Of a stretch of 64,000 nt of DNA, positions 33,428-41,885 are shown in pieces. The notes under the pieces are model-generated. The model saw only the letters and a program-made list of their open reading frames with translations, did no database searches and was not told where the DNA came from. Positions within the stretch are counted from its first letter, which is position 1, and every line of letters begins with the position of its first letter. Where the stretch lies: assembly GCA_963596015.1 (NCBI GenBank), contig CAVBJS010000001.1, positions 62,001-126,000 of the forward strand, in the 5' to 3' direction. The translations under genes and the position numbers were made by a program. Source of the stretch: CAG-791 sp963596015. GTDB taxonomy: Bacteria; Bacillota; Clostridia; Lachnospirales; Lachnospiraceae.

Positions 33428-34633
33428 ATGTCTGAACTCGAAATGCACAAACAGCTTGAACGCAAAATCCCGGTGGCCCCTCTGGCCCTGGTAGTCCACC
33501 CTTCCGCACAGGAACTGGGAAATAAGGTAGATGCCTATATCTCTGCCTTCCGTAAAGCTGATCACAATATTGCCAAGAACGATCCCGCCTTTGAGGATTA
33601 TCAGCAGGACAGCTACCTGATGAACATTCCCTGCATACGCTTTGGCACCGGCGAAGGAAAGGCAGTCCTCACCGAATCAGCCAGAGGCAAGGATGTCTAT
33701 CTGCTCATTGATGTATGCAATTATTCCATGACCTATGAGATGAACGGCTTTGTGAACCATTGCTCTCCCGACGATCTCTTCCAGGACTTAAAGCGCATGA
33801 TCACCGCCATCAACGGCAAGGCAAGACGTCTTACCGTCATCATGCCCTTCTTATATGAAGGCCGTCAGCATAAGAGAAGCGGCCGTGAGTCTCTGGATGC
33901 CGCTCTTATGTTCAAAGAGCTGGCAGATATGGGCGTTGCCAATTTCATCACCTTTGATGCCCATGATCCCCGCATTCAGAATTCCGCCCCTTTGACCGAC
34001 TTCGACAATTTCATGCCTCCCTACCAGTTCCTCCGCTCCCTGATGGACGTAGAGCATGACCTGATCCTGGACAAGGATCATATCACTGTTATCAGCCCGG
34101 ACGAAGGTGCTCTGGACAGAGCCGTCTATTTCGCTACTGTGATCGGCGCCGATGTAGGTATGTTCTATAAGCGTCGTGATTACTCTGTCATCATCAACGG
34201 CAAGAATCCTATCGTGGCCCACGACTTCCTGGGCAATGACATTGAGGGCAAGGATGTTATCGTCATCGATGATATGATCTCCTCCGGCGGCAGTATGCTT
34301 GATACCTCCAGACAGCTGAAGATGGAGCGTCATGCTAAGCGAGTCTTTATCTGCTGTACCTTCGGCCTGTTTACCGACGGCTTAGCCCAGTTCGATGAAG
34401 CCTACGAAAAAGGATGGTTTGACCGGGTCATCACTACGAACCTGACCTACCAGATCCCGGAATTATTTACCCGTCCCTACCACGTCAGTGCGGATATGAG
34501 TAAGTATATGGCTACCATCATCGATTACCTGAACCACGATACCTCCGCTGCCTCCATCTCCACCCCTACCACCAAGATCAGCGAGATCATGGAGAAGTAC
34601 GCCAAGGAGCAGGAAAAGGACGTTCTCTCCTGA
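33428..34633 (+). CDS. prs: Ribose-phosphate pyrophosphokinase (long clostridial form)
   Basis: A 401-residue PRPP synthetase, longer than the usual 310-320. The PRPP-binding loop VIVIDDMISSGGSMLDTSRQL (about 277-297) and the catalytic-flap/pyrophosphate region YEGRQHKRSGRESLDAALMF (about 143-162) are clear, and FITFDAHDPRIQNSAP follows. The extra length lies at the N-terminus and around residues 20-110. AAGGAG precedes the ATG. Stand-alone plus-strand gene with its own promoter and two terminators. Confidence 0.93.
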   Translation: MSELEMHKQLERKIPVAPLALVVHPSAQELGNKVDAYISAFRKADHNIAKNDPAFEDYQQDSYLMNIPCIRFGTGEGKAVLTESARGKDVYLLIDVCNYSMTYEMNGFVNHCSPDDLFQDLKRMITAINGKARRLTVIMPFLYEGRQHKRSGRESLDAALMFKELADMGVANFITFDAHDPRIQNSAPLTDFDNFMPPYQFLRSLMDVEHDLILDKDHITVISPDEGALDRAVYFATVIGADVGMFYKRRDYSVIINGKNPIVAHDFLGNDIEGKDVIVIDDMISSGGSMLDTSRQLKMERHAKRVFICCTFGLFTDGLAQFDEAYEKGWFDRVITTNLTYQIPELFTRPYHVSADMSKYMATIIDYLNHDTSAASISTPTTKISEIMEKYAKEQEKDVLS

Positions 34634-34703
34634 TCCTATCCCCAAGAGGATCCGTATAGGGGATACGAAGAAAATGAAGTTTTGAAGAAAGATTTCAACG
34701 CAG

Positions 34704-34741
34704 CAGCCGGCCGCCACGTAAGCGTGACGACCGGCTGTTTT
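34704..34741 (+). terminator. Terminator of prs
   Basis: CAGCCGG / CCGGCTG outer stem with inner CACG / CGTG, followed by TTTT, 71 nt after the prs stop. Confidence 0.7.
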
Positions 34742-34760
34742 GTGCTTTTCTGAAACATAT

Positions 34761-34789
34761 AAAAGCAGCGGGATTCCCGCTGCTTTTTT
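34761..34789. terminator. Bidirectional terminator between prs and the cupin regulator gene
   Basis: AAAAGCAGCGGGA / TCCCGCTGCTTTT, a perfect stem with A- and T-runs on both sides, right at the 3' end of the regulator gene. Confidence 0.9.
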
Positions 34790-35362
34790 CTACACCCGCA
34801 AATGGGTATAATCCAGGAAATAGCAGATGCATCTGGCTGTTTCCTCCCCGTTATTGCGGTAGATATGAGTCTGATCTGTCTCTAGCTTATAAATCTGTTC
34901 TTTGGTGATCTCCTGCACGTGATCATGACACTCTACGGTCAGGATCCCTTCCGTGACACAGATATACTCTCTGGTATTCTCCCCATGACTACCGCTGACA
35001 TAGGAGCCTCCCGGCTCCACATCGATGCGATAGACCTCCATGGCCTGTGAATCCTCAAAAGGAAAGCAGTTCCAAACCTTGTATAAACCTGTCACCTCTT
35101 TGATAGGCACCAGTTTTTCAGGGTCCACCAGACAGTAATCCTGCCTGGGCGTGGAGGTCAGGGCCTGAAAATCGATCCGCAGGCCGCTGGTGATCTTGGC
35201 CAGTACCCCAAGGGAAGGGTTGGCTGTACCTTTTTCGATCTGGGCCAGCATGCTCTTGCTGACGCCGGTCTGTTCGGCTACCCTATCAAGGCTCATGCCC
35301 TTGGCCTGCCGGATCCGTTTTAAGTTCACCGATACATTGTAAGACAAATAATCCTGACTCAT
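34790..35362 (-). CDS. XRE-family regulator with C-terminal cupin domain
   Basis: A 190-residue regulator: helix-turn-helix at residues 8-62 (RIRQAKGMSLDRVAEQTGVSKSMLAQIEKG) and a cupin sensor domain at about 105-185 (VEPGGSYVSGSHGENTREYICVTEG). HTH-cupin proteins usually sense a small ligand and control a neighbouring transport or catabolic gene. The amino acid permease gene lies just upstream (57 nt, same strand), so it is the likely target. No SD is obvious in the short leader; the ATG at 35362 fits the domain start. Confidence 0.9.
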   Translation of the reverse strand: MSQDYLSYNVSVNLKRIRQAKGMSLDRVAEQTGVSKSMLAQIEKGTANPSLGVLAKITSGLRIDFQALTSTPRQDYCLVDPEKLVPIKEVTGLYKVWNCFPFEDSQAMEVYRIDVEPGGSYVSGSHGENTREYICVTEGILTVECHDHVQEITKEQIYKLETDQTHIYRNNGEETARCICYFLDYTHLRV

Positions 35363-35419
35363 TCTTTATTTTTATTCTTTATCTTTATTCTTTTCTGCTG
35401 CAGCGTTCCTGCTTTCCTA

Positions 35420-36943
35420 TCAGACTGCCATCTTCTCCAGCACACGGTCAATAGCTTCGTCGATGACCTTATCCAGCTCTTCCTCGTCTGCTTCCGGCAT
35501 CAGGGTAGCCGCATCCTCATCGGAGATCAGCTCTACCAGTGTACCGAAGGACTCCTTGTACTTTCTCTTGCACAGTACATAGAACACTGCCCCCAGTGCA
35601 CTCCAGGCAAATACCATACCCCACTCCTGCACGGCCAGCGTGCCGCCGCTCTCAGGAATAATGTACATAGCTACCATGAAACCGGACAAGAGCACTGCCA
35701 TGGTACCTACAAACTTATAGTGCTTTACCCGGTAAGGTCTGGGCATATCAGGCTCTTTCTTTCGAAGGATCAGGAAAGAGATGGCAACCATGCAGTAAGC
35801 CAGACAGCAGCCGAAGTTGCCTGCATCGCTGATCCAGACTAACATTTTTCTGCCTGCAAAAGGAGCCAGCATAGTCAGCGCACCAATAAGGATCAGGGCA
35901 TTGATAGGGGTCTTGTGCTTGGGATGAAGCTTTGCAAAAAACTTAGGGATCATGTAGGACTCTGCCATGGAATACATAGCACGGGAACCGCCCAGCAGGA
36001 AGGAATTCCAGGATGTGACGATACCGCACATGCCACCTACAATGATGACCTTTGCCATTACCTGGGTATTAAAAGCCGCTGCCATGGCGTCAGCCGTTAC
36101 AAGACCTGTTGCGCTCTCTGATGCTGCAATGGCATCCGGGTTCATAACAAGACCTACTGCCACGATGACCAGTGCATAGAAAATAACTGCCAGCACCACG
36201 GAAAGGATCAGCATCTTACCGATCTTCTTAGGCGGTACATTGATCTCCTCTGCCGCCTGAGGAATAACGTCAAAACCAATGAAATAAAAGGGAGATAAAA
36301 CAGCCACGCCGATGACAGCCTTTAAATTGACGCCAAGGGTAGTGCCGGCAAACATCTGGCCGTTTAAGTTATCTACCGTGCCGTTGATCACGGAAGCTAC
36401 GATCAGCAGGATGCCGGCGCCGCCGATGATGCAGGTCAGAATAGTCTGCAGGATAGCTGCTGTCTTGGCACCGATGATATTGATCATCATGATCAGGAAA
36501 GCCACGATAATGGCCACCGCCAGCCAGGATGCATAGACATCAAAACCTGCGATCGTATACAGGTAGCCTTTCAGGAAGCCGGGCCACAGATAGGTAATGA
36601 TGGTGGGAAATGCGCAGGCCTCAAAGCATGCTACACTGACGTAACCTAAAATGATCATCCAGGTACAGATAAAAGAGCCTGTAGCTCCCATAGCCCGATA
36701 GCTGAACACATGCTCACCGCCGCACTGGGGCATGGCTGCCGTCAACTCCGCATAAGTCAGGCCGATGAAGAAGATCATGACGCCGCCCAGTACGAAACCG
36801 AGAGCTGCTCCCAGGACACCGCCCTTCTGGATCCATCCGCCGGAGGAAACTACCCAGCCCCAACCGATCATAGCGCCGAAGGCGATCACCAGGATATCCC
36901 AGGCATTAAATACTTTGTCAAATTCCGATTTTTTCTGTTCCAT
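35420..36943 (-). CDS. APC-family amino acid permease
   Basis: A 507-residue transporter with about 12 membrane helices and a hydrophilic acidic C-terminal tail (EADEEELDKVIDEAIDRVLEKM). The APC signature is FDVFNAWDILVIAFGAMIGWGWVVSSGGWIQKGG at the start, with GEHVFSYRAMG and FYFIGFDVIPQAAEEI later. Substrate is unknown; the paired cupin regulator may sense it. The gene follows the kinase-like gene at 36955 by 11 nt and is read with it. Confidence 0.9.
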   Translation of the reverse strand: MEQKKSEFDKVFNAWDILVIAFGAMIGWGWVVSSGGWIQKGGVLGAALGFVLGGVMIFFIGLTYAELTAAMPQCGGEHVFSYRAMGATGSFICTWMIILGYVSVACFEACAFPTIITYLWPGFLKGYLYTIAGFDVYASWLAVAIIVAFLIMMINIIGAKTAAILQTILTCIIGGAGILLIVASVINGTVDNLNGQMFAGTTLGVNLKAVIGVAVLSPFYFIGFDVIPQAAEEINVPPKKIGKMLILSVVLAVIFYALVIVAVGLVMNPDAIAASESATGLVTADAMAAAFNTQVMAKVIIVGGMCGIVTSWNSFLLGGSRAMYSMAESYMIPKFFAKLHPKHKTPINALILIGALTMLAPFAGRKMLVWISDAGNFGCCLAYCMVAISFLILRKKEPDMPRPYRVKHYKFVGTMAVLLSGFMVAMYIIPESGGTLAVQEWGMVFAWSALGAVFYVLCKRKYKESFGTLVELISDEDAATLMPEADEEELDKVIDEAIDRVLEKMAV

Positions 36944-36954
36944 ATCCCGTCCCC

Positions 36955-37566
36955 CTACTTCTGAAATACTTTTCCGGCTACTGCTTCAATAAGTTCTGCG
37001 GTACCATCCACTCCCAGCAGACTGCTGTCGATCAGCATATCTCTGTTGTGACGGTCACCGCGGTTGCTGCCGGTCAATGCCAGATGTCTTTTGTGATAGC
37101 GCTTATCCTTCTCCACCACCAAAAGCTTTGCATCATTTTCCGACAGGTTGTGACTCTTCATCACATTCTGGATGCGCACCTCATCGGGAGAATAGATAAA
37201 GACGCGAAGGATAGGTTTCTGCTCTTTCAGAATATAATCGGCAGAACGACCGATGATGACGCAGGACTCCCTGTCTGCCAGCTTCCGGATGATAGTCTTC
37301 TGCACGTGAATGGCTCGCTCCGTCAGATCCGCATACTTGGAAAAAGAACCGCGGACATCTCCCTCTGCGCCTTTGCCGGCGATGGTGACGCCCTCTTCTA
37401 CTTTTTCCATGATATCCTTAGGGATCCCTACTTCCTTGATGATCTCATCCACCGTATCACGGTCATAAAACTTGATGCCAAGGTCCTGGGCTACCTTTTT
37501 ACCGATCTGATTTCCTTTGGCACCGTATTCGCATCCTATGGTTATTACAAGATGTGTCTGTGTCAT
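36955..37566 (-). CDS. Cytidylate kinase-like family protein
   Basis: A 203-residue P-loop-type kinase-like protein of the clostridial cytidylate-kinase-like group. VITIGCEYGAKGNQIGKKVAQDLGIKFYDRDTVDEI (residues 7-42) replaces a classical Walker A with GCEYGAKGNQIG. CVIIGRSADYIL and HKRHLALTGSNRGDRHN follow. Substrate is not established in the family. Start ATG 37566 is set by AGGAGG 5 nt upstream. It precedes the permease by 11 nt. Confidence 0.85.
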   Translation of the reverse strand: MTQTHLVITIGCEYGAKGNQIGKKVAQDLGIKFYDRDTVDEIIKEVGIPKDIMEKVEEGVTIAGKGAEGDVRGSFSKYADLTERAIHVQKTIIRKLADRESCVIIGRSADYILKEQKPILRVFIYSPDEVRIQNVMKSHNLSENDAKLLVVEKDKRYHKRHLALTGSNRGDRHNRDMLIDSSLLGVDGTAELIEAVAGKVFQK

Positions 37567-37611
37567 GCTTTCCTCCTGTTCTATATTCAGCCAGTCTTCA
37601 CATTCTTCGTT

Positions 37612-37692
37612 GCTGTTCAGACGCCAGCCATGCGTCCGGGCTTTGGAACACCTCCGACAGGCCCTGCCCCATGGCTGATGGCTGAACACCAG
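37612..37692. repeat. Dispersed palindrome family, copy B (about 80 bp)
   Basis: Arms CTGTTCAGACGCCAGCCATG and CATGGCTGATGGCTGAAC enclose GGAACACCTCCGACAGG, the shared core. Confidence 0.7.
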
Positions 37693-37740
37693 CGCTTCTT
37701 ACCGTCCTCGAAATATGGAATACCGGCTTTCTTTCTATAT

Positions 37741-37777
37741 AAAAAGGGCGCACAAACCAAATGGTCTGTGACGCCCT
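37741..37777 (-). terminator. Terminator of the aminotransferase gene
   Basis: Minus strand AGGGCGTCACAGACC / GGTTTGTGCGCCCT, imperfect GC-rich stem followed by TTTTT, about 105 nt after the stop. Confidence 0.75.
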
Positions 37778-37881
37778 CGTCTTGCCGGCCTGCCTGTATC
37801 ATCAGGCAAACCCTCTTTTCGGTCAAATCAACTCCACACCGAATTCTTTTATCATGCATGCGTTTTATGAACGCATTTGTT

Positions 37882-39099
37882 TTATTTCTCCAGAGCCTTT
37901 ACGGTCTCATCCAGGATAGCAGCTGCCTTGTCGCAATCTTCCTCAGTAACAATGAGCGGCGGGATCATGCGGATGATGTGGGCACCGATAGCAGTGATCA
38001 GGAGCTTTCTGTCCAGTGCGCCGTGCTTTACATCTACACCCTTGATGGTATCGTCAAATTCTACGCCTACCAGCAGTCCCTGGTGTCTTACTTCCTTTAC
38101 ATGAGGAAGCTTCTCTAACTTGGCTGCGAAGTAATCGCCTACCTTCTTGGCATTGCCTGCCAGATCCTTGTCAAGCAGCTCATTTACCTCTGCATAAGCA
38201 GCTGCGCAGCTTACGGGATGGCCGCCGAAGGTGGTGCCGTGAGAGCCGGGGGTAAATGCCTTTGCTACCTTCTCTGTTGCGCAGATAGCGCCGATAGGCA
38301 TACCGCCGCCAAGGCCCTTGGCCATAGAAACGATATCGGGCTTGATGCCGTAGTTCATGTAAGACATAACGGCACCGGTTCTGCACCAGCCGGTCTGTAC
38401 TTCATCGATCAGCAGCAGCATATCGTGCTCATCACAGTACTTGCGAAGGCCCTGTAAGAATTCCTTGGTGGCAGGATGTACACCGCCCTCACCCTGTACA
38501 GGCTCTACCATGATAGCGATGGTATTCTCGGTGCAAGCATCTTCAAATGCCTTCAGGTCATTGAAGGGTGCATAGGAGAAGCCGTAGGTCATGGGACCGA
38601 AACCTACCTGGCATGCATTGCCGGGCTGGCCGGTTGCGGACATAGCACCGAAGGTTCTGCCGTGGAAGCCTTCCTTTGCGGTTACGATATGGTATCTGTT
38701 GGAACCATAGTTCTCTACGCCGTACTTACGAGCCATCTTGATCATAGCCTCGTTGGCCTCGGTACCGGAATTCTGGAAGAAGATCTTGTCCATGCCGATG
38801 GTCTCGCAGACCTTCTCAGCCAACAGTGCCTGGGGAATGGTATAAGGATAGTTGAAGGTGTGCATAACATCGCCTACCTGATCCTTTACGGCTTCCACTA
38901 CCTTAGGGTTGCAGTTGCCGGCATTGTTAACAGCGATACCGCCGTAGAAATCAAGATAAGGAGTCTTGTTCTCATCATAGAGATACATTCCCTCTGCTGT
39001 CTCTGCAAGGAAATCAAAACGCTCATAGGTCTCGATCATGTACTTATTAACTTTGTCCTTAATGTCCTGTACTGTTAAACCTGTGTCTGCCAACTTCAT
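37882..39099 (-). CDS. Class III aminotransferase, acetylornithine/ornithine type
   Basis: A 405-residue PLP-dependent class III aminotransferase closest in look to acetylornithine aminotransferase (ArgD). PLP-binding elements are NSGTEANEAMIKMAR (about 110), LLIDEVQTGWCRTG (about 225) and SMAKGLGGGMPIGA (about 255, Schiff-base Lys). The start at 39099 is set by GGAGGAAG 5-8 nt upstream. No arg gene is next to it, so the exact donor is open: acetylornithine, ornithine or gamma-aminobutyrate. The 130-nt leader holds a terminator hairpin (39160-39203), which suggests attenuation. Confidence 0.85.
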   Translation of the reverse strand: MKLADTGLTVQDIKDKVNKYMIETYERFDFLAETAEGMYLYDENKTPYLDFYGGIAVNNAGNCNPKVVEAVKDQVGDVMHTFNYPYTIPQALLAEKVCETIGMDKIFFQNSGTEANEAMIKMARKYGVENYGSNRYHIVTAKEGFHGRTFGAMSATGQPGNACQVGFGPMTYGFSYAPFNDLKAFEDACTENTIAIMVEPVQGEGGVHPATKEFLQGLRKYCDEHDMLLLIDEVQTGWCRTGAVMSYMNYGIKPDIVSMAKGLGGGMPIGAICATEKVAKAFTPGSHGTTFGGHPVSCAAAYAEVNELLDKDLAGNAKKVGDYFAAKLEKLPHVKEVRHQGLLVGVEFDDTIKGVDVKHGALDRKLLITAIGAHIIRMIPPLIVTEEDCDKAAAILDETVKALEK

Positions 39100-39159
39100 G
39101 ATTTCTTCCTCCTTCTTATGCAGGCACGACCGTGCCCGCCTCCAGGCGCCTGCACAAAT

Positions 39160-39203
39160 AAAAAAGAGCAAAGGCATGCGATTCCTCGCGAGCACCTTTG
39201 CTC
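39160..39203 (-). terminator. Intrinsic terminator inside the aminotransferase leader
   Basis: Minus strand GAGCAAAGG / CCTTTGCTC (39195-39203 and 39166-39174), 20-nt inner loop with its own GCG/CGC pairing, followed by six T. It lies about 30 nt after the predicted start site and 60 nt before the start codon, so it is a candidate attenuator. Confidence 0.8.
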
Positions 39204-39234
39204 CTTGTTAGCGTCTTTTATTTTGTACATGCAT

Positions 39235-39263
39235 ACAATAAACCATCTGCCATATCGTGTCAA
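39235..39263 (-). promoter_or_regulatory. SigA-type promoter of the aminotransferase gene
   Basis: Minus strand TTGACA (39258-39263, perfect), 17-nt spacer, TATTGT (39235-39240). Start site near 39228. Confidence 0.8.
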
Positions 39264-39301
39264 CACTTTTTGTGAAAAATTTTGTATACTTCTGTCGTAC
39301 A

Positions 39302-39357
39302 GTTACCGTTCACACCCCAGTCAAGGGACAGGCCCCGGCAGAGATGTGAACGGTAAC
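39302..39357. repeat. Dispersed palindrome family, copy F (56 bp)
   Basis: Perfect 13-bp ends GTTACCGTTCACA (39302-39314) and TGTGAACGGTAAC (39345-39357) around GGGACAGGCCCCGGCAGAG, which is the reverse-complement form of the core in copy C. It lies 38 bp upstream of the aminotransferase -35 box. Confidence 0.8.
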
Positions 39358-39631
39358 GCCAAACCATGGCTGTCCTGCGCGGGCGAAGATATTTTGGGAT
39401 ATTTTTGTATACCGCACTCGTTTCTTTCGCTGATCTTTTTTGTACACTGTGCCCATTTCTTGTTTACTATATTGGACAGCTGTATTTTTGCAGCATACTT
39501 ACTTTCATACAGTAGTCAAGAGCAGACTATAGGCCAAAGTCCGTACAGAAGCAATTCCTCGCCTCCGCACAGTAACGATTTCAGGCTTTAGAAATTGCTG
39601 CTTTAGAATTTAAGAATTCATTCTTCCAAGA

Positions 39632-40531
39632 TCAGTTCTCTTCCCTGCGTGGTTTCAGAGACAGGAACGCCCCCAGATTTCCTCTTTCTCCCCCATGTAC
39701 GGCTCTGTGAGAAAAGAAAAGGTCACTGTTCTCACAGGTACAGATACCGGAGATGCAAAGATGAGACGGCAAGATCCCCGCCTGTTTAAGCTGCCATGCA
39801 TTGGCTGCCCACATATTCAGTCTGTATTTATCTTCTTCGCCCTGCAGGCCGCCCCGGCGTAAAATATCCTGTTCTCTGCAGACATCCGCTCCGAAAGCAG
39901 CGCGGAAGATCTCTGCCACATCTTCTCCCACCTCGTAGCAATCGCCGCAGATGGAGGGACCGATGACCACCAGCATGGAAGAAGGATCACTGCCGTAGGC
40001 TTCCTGCATTTTAGCCACCATTTTGGCGCCGATCTGTCCTGCTGTTCCTCTCCAGCCGGCATGGGCCAGGCCGATGGCGGGATGCTCCGGATCTAAGAAA
40101 AACAAGGGAGTACAGTCTGCATGCAGGGTCACCAGCAAAATGCCGGGTACATCCGTCATTAAGCCGTCGATATCCTTATAATCTCTCTCCATAGAAAAGC
40201 CTTTGCCCCGGTCATCCTCTGTGACTTTCCGGATGTTGCTTGTATGGGTCTGATAAGAAAGGACGATATCCTCCGGCTTTCTGTTAAGCGCCAACGCCGC
40301 CCGACGATAATTCTCCCGCACCGCAGACGGATCATCCTTTCTGGAAAGCCCCAGGTTCATGGAGGCATAAGGCCCCTTACTTACACCGCCGATACGGGTG
40401 GTAAAGCCGTGTTCTGTCAGATCAGTCTCCGACAACAGGGGGAAGGTTACCATGGTAAGCTTCTCTCCCTCTATCATCTGCTCTGACAAGGTATAGGATA
40501 TGGACGCATTGTCTGTTGTTTTCACTTTCAT
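39632..40531 (-). CDS. pgeF: Peptidoglycan editing factor PgeF (YfiH, laccase domain)
   Basis: A 299-residue YfiH-family protein. The family has a Zn/Cu site of two His and one Cys and has been described as polyphenol oxidase, purine nucleoside phosphorylase-like, and as an editor of peptidoglycan precursors. Site motifs are LHADCTPLFFLD (about 145), AIGLAHAGWRGTAGQ (about 160) and GPSICGDCYEVG (about 195). Start ATG 40531, 5 nt from AAGGAGG; a second ATG adjoins it. The RBS ends a copy of the SD-bearing hairpin repeat. Confidence 0.92.
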   Translation of the reverse strand: MKVKTTDNASISYTLSEQMIEGEKLTMVTFPLLSETDLTEHGFTTRIGGVSKGPYASMNLGLSRKDDPSAVRENYRRAALALNRKPEDIVLSYQTHTSNIRKVTEDDRGKGFSMERDYKDIDGLMTDVPGILLVTLHADCTPLFFLDPEHPAIGLAHAGWRGTAGQIGAKMVAKMQEAYGSDPSSMLVVIGPSICGDCYEVGEDVAEIFRAAFGADVCREQDILRRGGLQGEEDKYRLNMWAANAWQLKQAGILPSHLCISGICTCENSDLFFSHRAVHGGERGNLGAFLSLKPRREEN

Positions 40532-40544
40532 CATTTCCTCCTTA

Positions 40545-40565
40545 TGCCGCAGCTTGTCTGCGGCA
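40545..40565 (-). repeat. SD-bearing hairpin repeat, copy before pgeF
   Basis: Minus strand TGCCGCAG, 5-nt loop, CTGCGGCA, then TAAGGAGGAA and ATG. A perfect 8-bp stem ending one base before the SD. Confidence 0.75.
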
Positions 40566-40625
40566 CCGTGAGGAGAAGCCATAAATTTCCGGTTCAAGTA
40601 AAGCAGTTTTAAGATCAACTTTTTC

Positions 40626-41825
40626 TCACCACTTATCCTTTCCCCTGTAGGGGAAAGCATCCCTGATCCAACGGATCTTCGCCTCACCGCTCTCATTTCT
40701 TTCCATGGCCACCACGTCGAAACGCATCGGTCTCGTCTGCTCCAAACGGTTGTTCAGACGATAGTAGTCAGCTGTTCTGCAGATCGTCTCCTGCTTTTTC
40801 AAATGCACAGCCTCCTCCGGTGCCCCGGCGTACTGGCTGTTTCTGTATTTTACTTCGATAAAACAAATGCATCCCTCATCTTCACCGATCAGGTCGATCT
40901 CTCCCTGATGGCTTCGGAAATTCTTCTCCAGAATCCTCACGCCCTGCTCCTGCAGATACTCCGCCGCAGCGGATTCCATTTCTGTGCCAAGGCTTCTTTT
41001 ATTTTGTGCTTCCTGGGCACCTTCCGGTGCTGACTCGACGGGCAGGGAAAAATGGGTGATGAAGCTTCTTCGATGAATGGGGCAGGGGCCGTATTTTTCC
41101 AAAGCTGCTATGTGGTCCTTTGATCCATAACCCTTATTGGCCGCAAAACCATAGGCCGGATAGAGCCTGTCATATTCCCGCATCAACCGGTCTCTGGTCA
41201 CCTTGGCCAAAATACTGGCAGCCGCCACAGAGATGCATTTGGCATCTCCCTTGATCACCGGCACCTGGGGGATGGAAATCCCGGGAATCTGTACCGCATC
41301 ATTGATCAGTACGGCAGGGGCCGGGGAAAGAGCACTGATGGCCTGGCGCATAGCCTCATAAGTCGCCTGCAGGATATTGATCTCATCGATCCTGGCAGGC
41401 TCCGCAATGCCCACCGACCAGGCGATGGCTTCTTTTGTGATCTGATCGTAAAGCTCTTCTCTTTTCTGTTCACTGAGTTTCTTGGAGTCATTGACATAGA
41501 GCAGATCATGATCCGGGGGCAAAATACAGGCGCCCGCCGCCACCGGACCTGCCAGGGGGCCTCTGCCCGCCTCATCGATACCGCAGATCAGTCCGCCGTT
41601 CTGCAGTAGGATCTGATAAGGAGCCGCCGCCTGCTGCTCGAAAAGCCGCATGCCGTGGACCCGCTTTTTTTCTTCTTCCAGTTTTTCCAGGCGTCTGGCT
41701 GCCTGTTTGCACAGCGTCTGCACGCCGGCCCGTTCGTCCTGACTGTATTCACTGATAAAAGCAGGCAGCATCGTCTCCGGTGCTGCCTGATATTCTGCCT
41801 TGATCTGGGAAATGCTCTTTGCCAT
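40626..41825 (-). CDS. rnhB: Ribonuclease HII fused to a YraN-family nuclease-like domain
   Basis: A 399-residue fusion. Residues about 75-275 are RNase HII, which removes ribonucleotides from DNA: GIDEAGRGPLAGPVAAG holds the first catalytic Asp-Glu, with VNDSKKLSEQKREEL and the later KVTRDRLM block. Residues about 283-399 are a YraN (UPF0102) domain with the PD-(D/E)xK-like GEIDLIGEDEGCICFIEVKYR. The first 75 residues are a helical extension. Elsewhere rnhB and yraN are separate, often adjacent genes. GGAG precedes ATG 41825. It lies between lepB and pgeF. Confidence 0.93.
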   Translation of the reverse strand: MAKSISQIKAEYQAAPETMLPAFISEYSQDERAGVQTLCKQAARRLEKLEEEKKRVHGMRLFEQQAAAPYQILLQNGGLICGIDEAGRGPLAGPVAAGACILPPDHDLLYVNDSKKLSEQKREELYDQITKEAIAWSVGIAEPARIDEINILQATYEAMRQAISALSPAPAVLINDAVQIPGISIPQVPVIKGDAKCISVAAASILAKVTRDRLMREYDRLYPAYGFAANKGYGSKDHIAALEKYGPCPIHRRSFITHFSLPVESAPEGAQEAQNKRSLGTEMESAAAEYLQEQGVRILEKNFRSHQGEIDLIGEDEGCICFIEVKYRNSQYAGAPEEAVHLKKQETICRTADYYRLNNRLEQTRPMRFDVVAMERNESGEAKIRWIRDAFPYRGKDKW

Positions 41826-41885
41826 AGACTCTCCGTTTCCTCTTCTCTCTGTTGCCGTTCATCTGCGAAATCATGAGGGATTTTC

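Larger units (their letters stand above)
37567..37881. other. Intergenic region between kinase-like gene and aminotransferase gene
   Basis: No gene seen. It holds copy B of the palindrome family (37612-37692) and the aminotransferase terminator (37741-37777). No clear promoter for the kinase-permease-regulator group. Confidence 0.5.
39100..39631. other. Leader and intergenic region between aminotransferase gene and pgeF
   Basis: A 532-nt gap without a supported gene. In order: a GCAGGC-type hairpin at the aminotransferase RBS (39119-39152), the leader terminator (39160-39203), the promoter (39235-39263), copy F of the palindrome family (39302-39357), then AT-rich DNA to the pgeF stop with no feature I can name. 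Confidence 0.6.

Noticed and set aside
37048..38118. 356-codon plus-strand open frame across the kinase-like and aminotransferase genes
   Set aside because: It runs over two real genes, a terminator and a palindrome, so it cannot be a functional gene.
39210..39237. Leader peptide MHVQNKRR before the aminotransferase terminator, with two Arg codons at its end (minus strand)
   Set aside because: Its ATG lies within or just after the -10 box (39235-39240), at or before the predicted start site, so it would not be on the transcript;there is also no SD.
39118..39591. 157-codon plus-strand open frame in the 39100-39631 gap
   Set aside because: It reads through the leader terminator, the promoter and the palindrome copy; no RBS.
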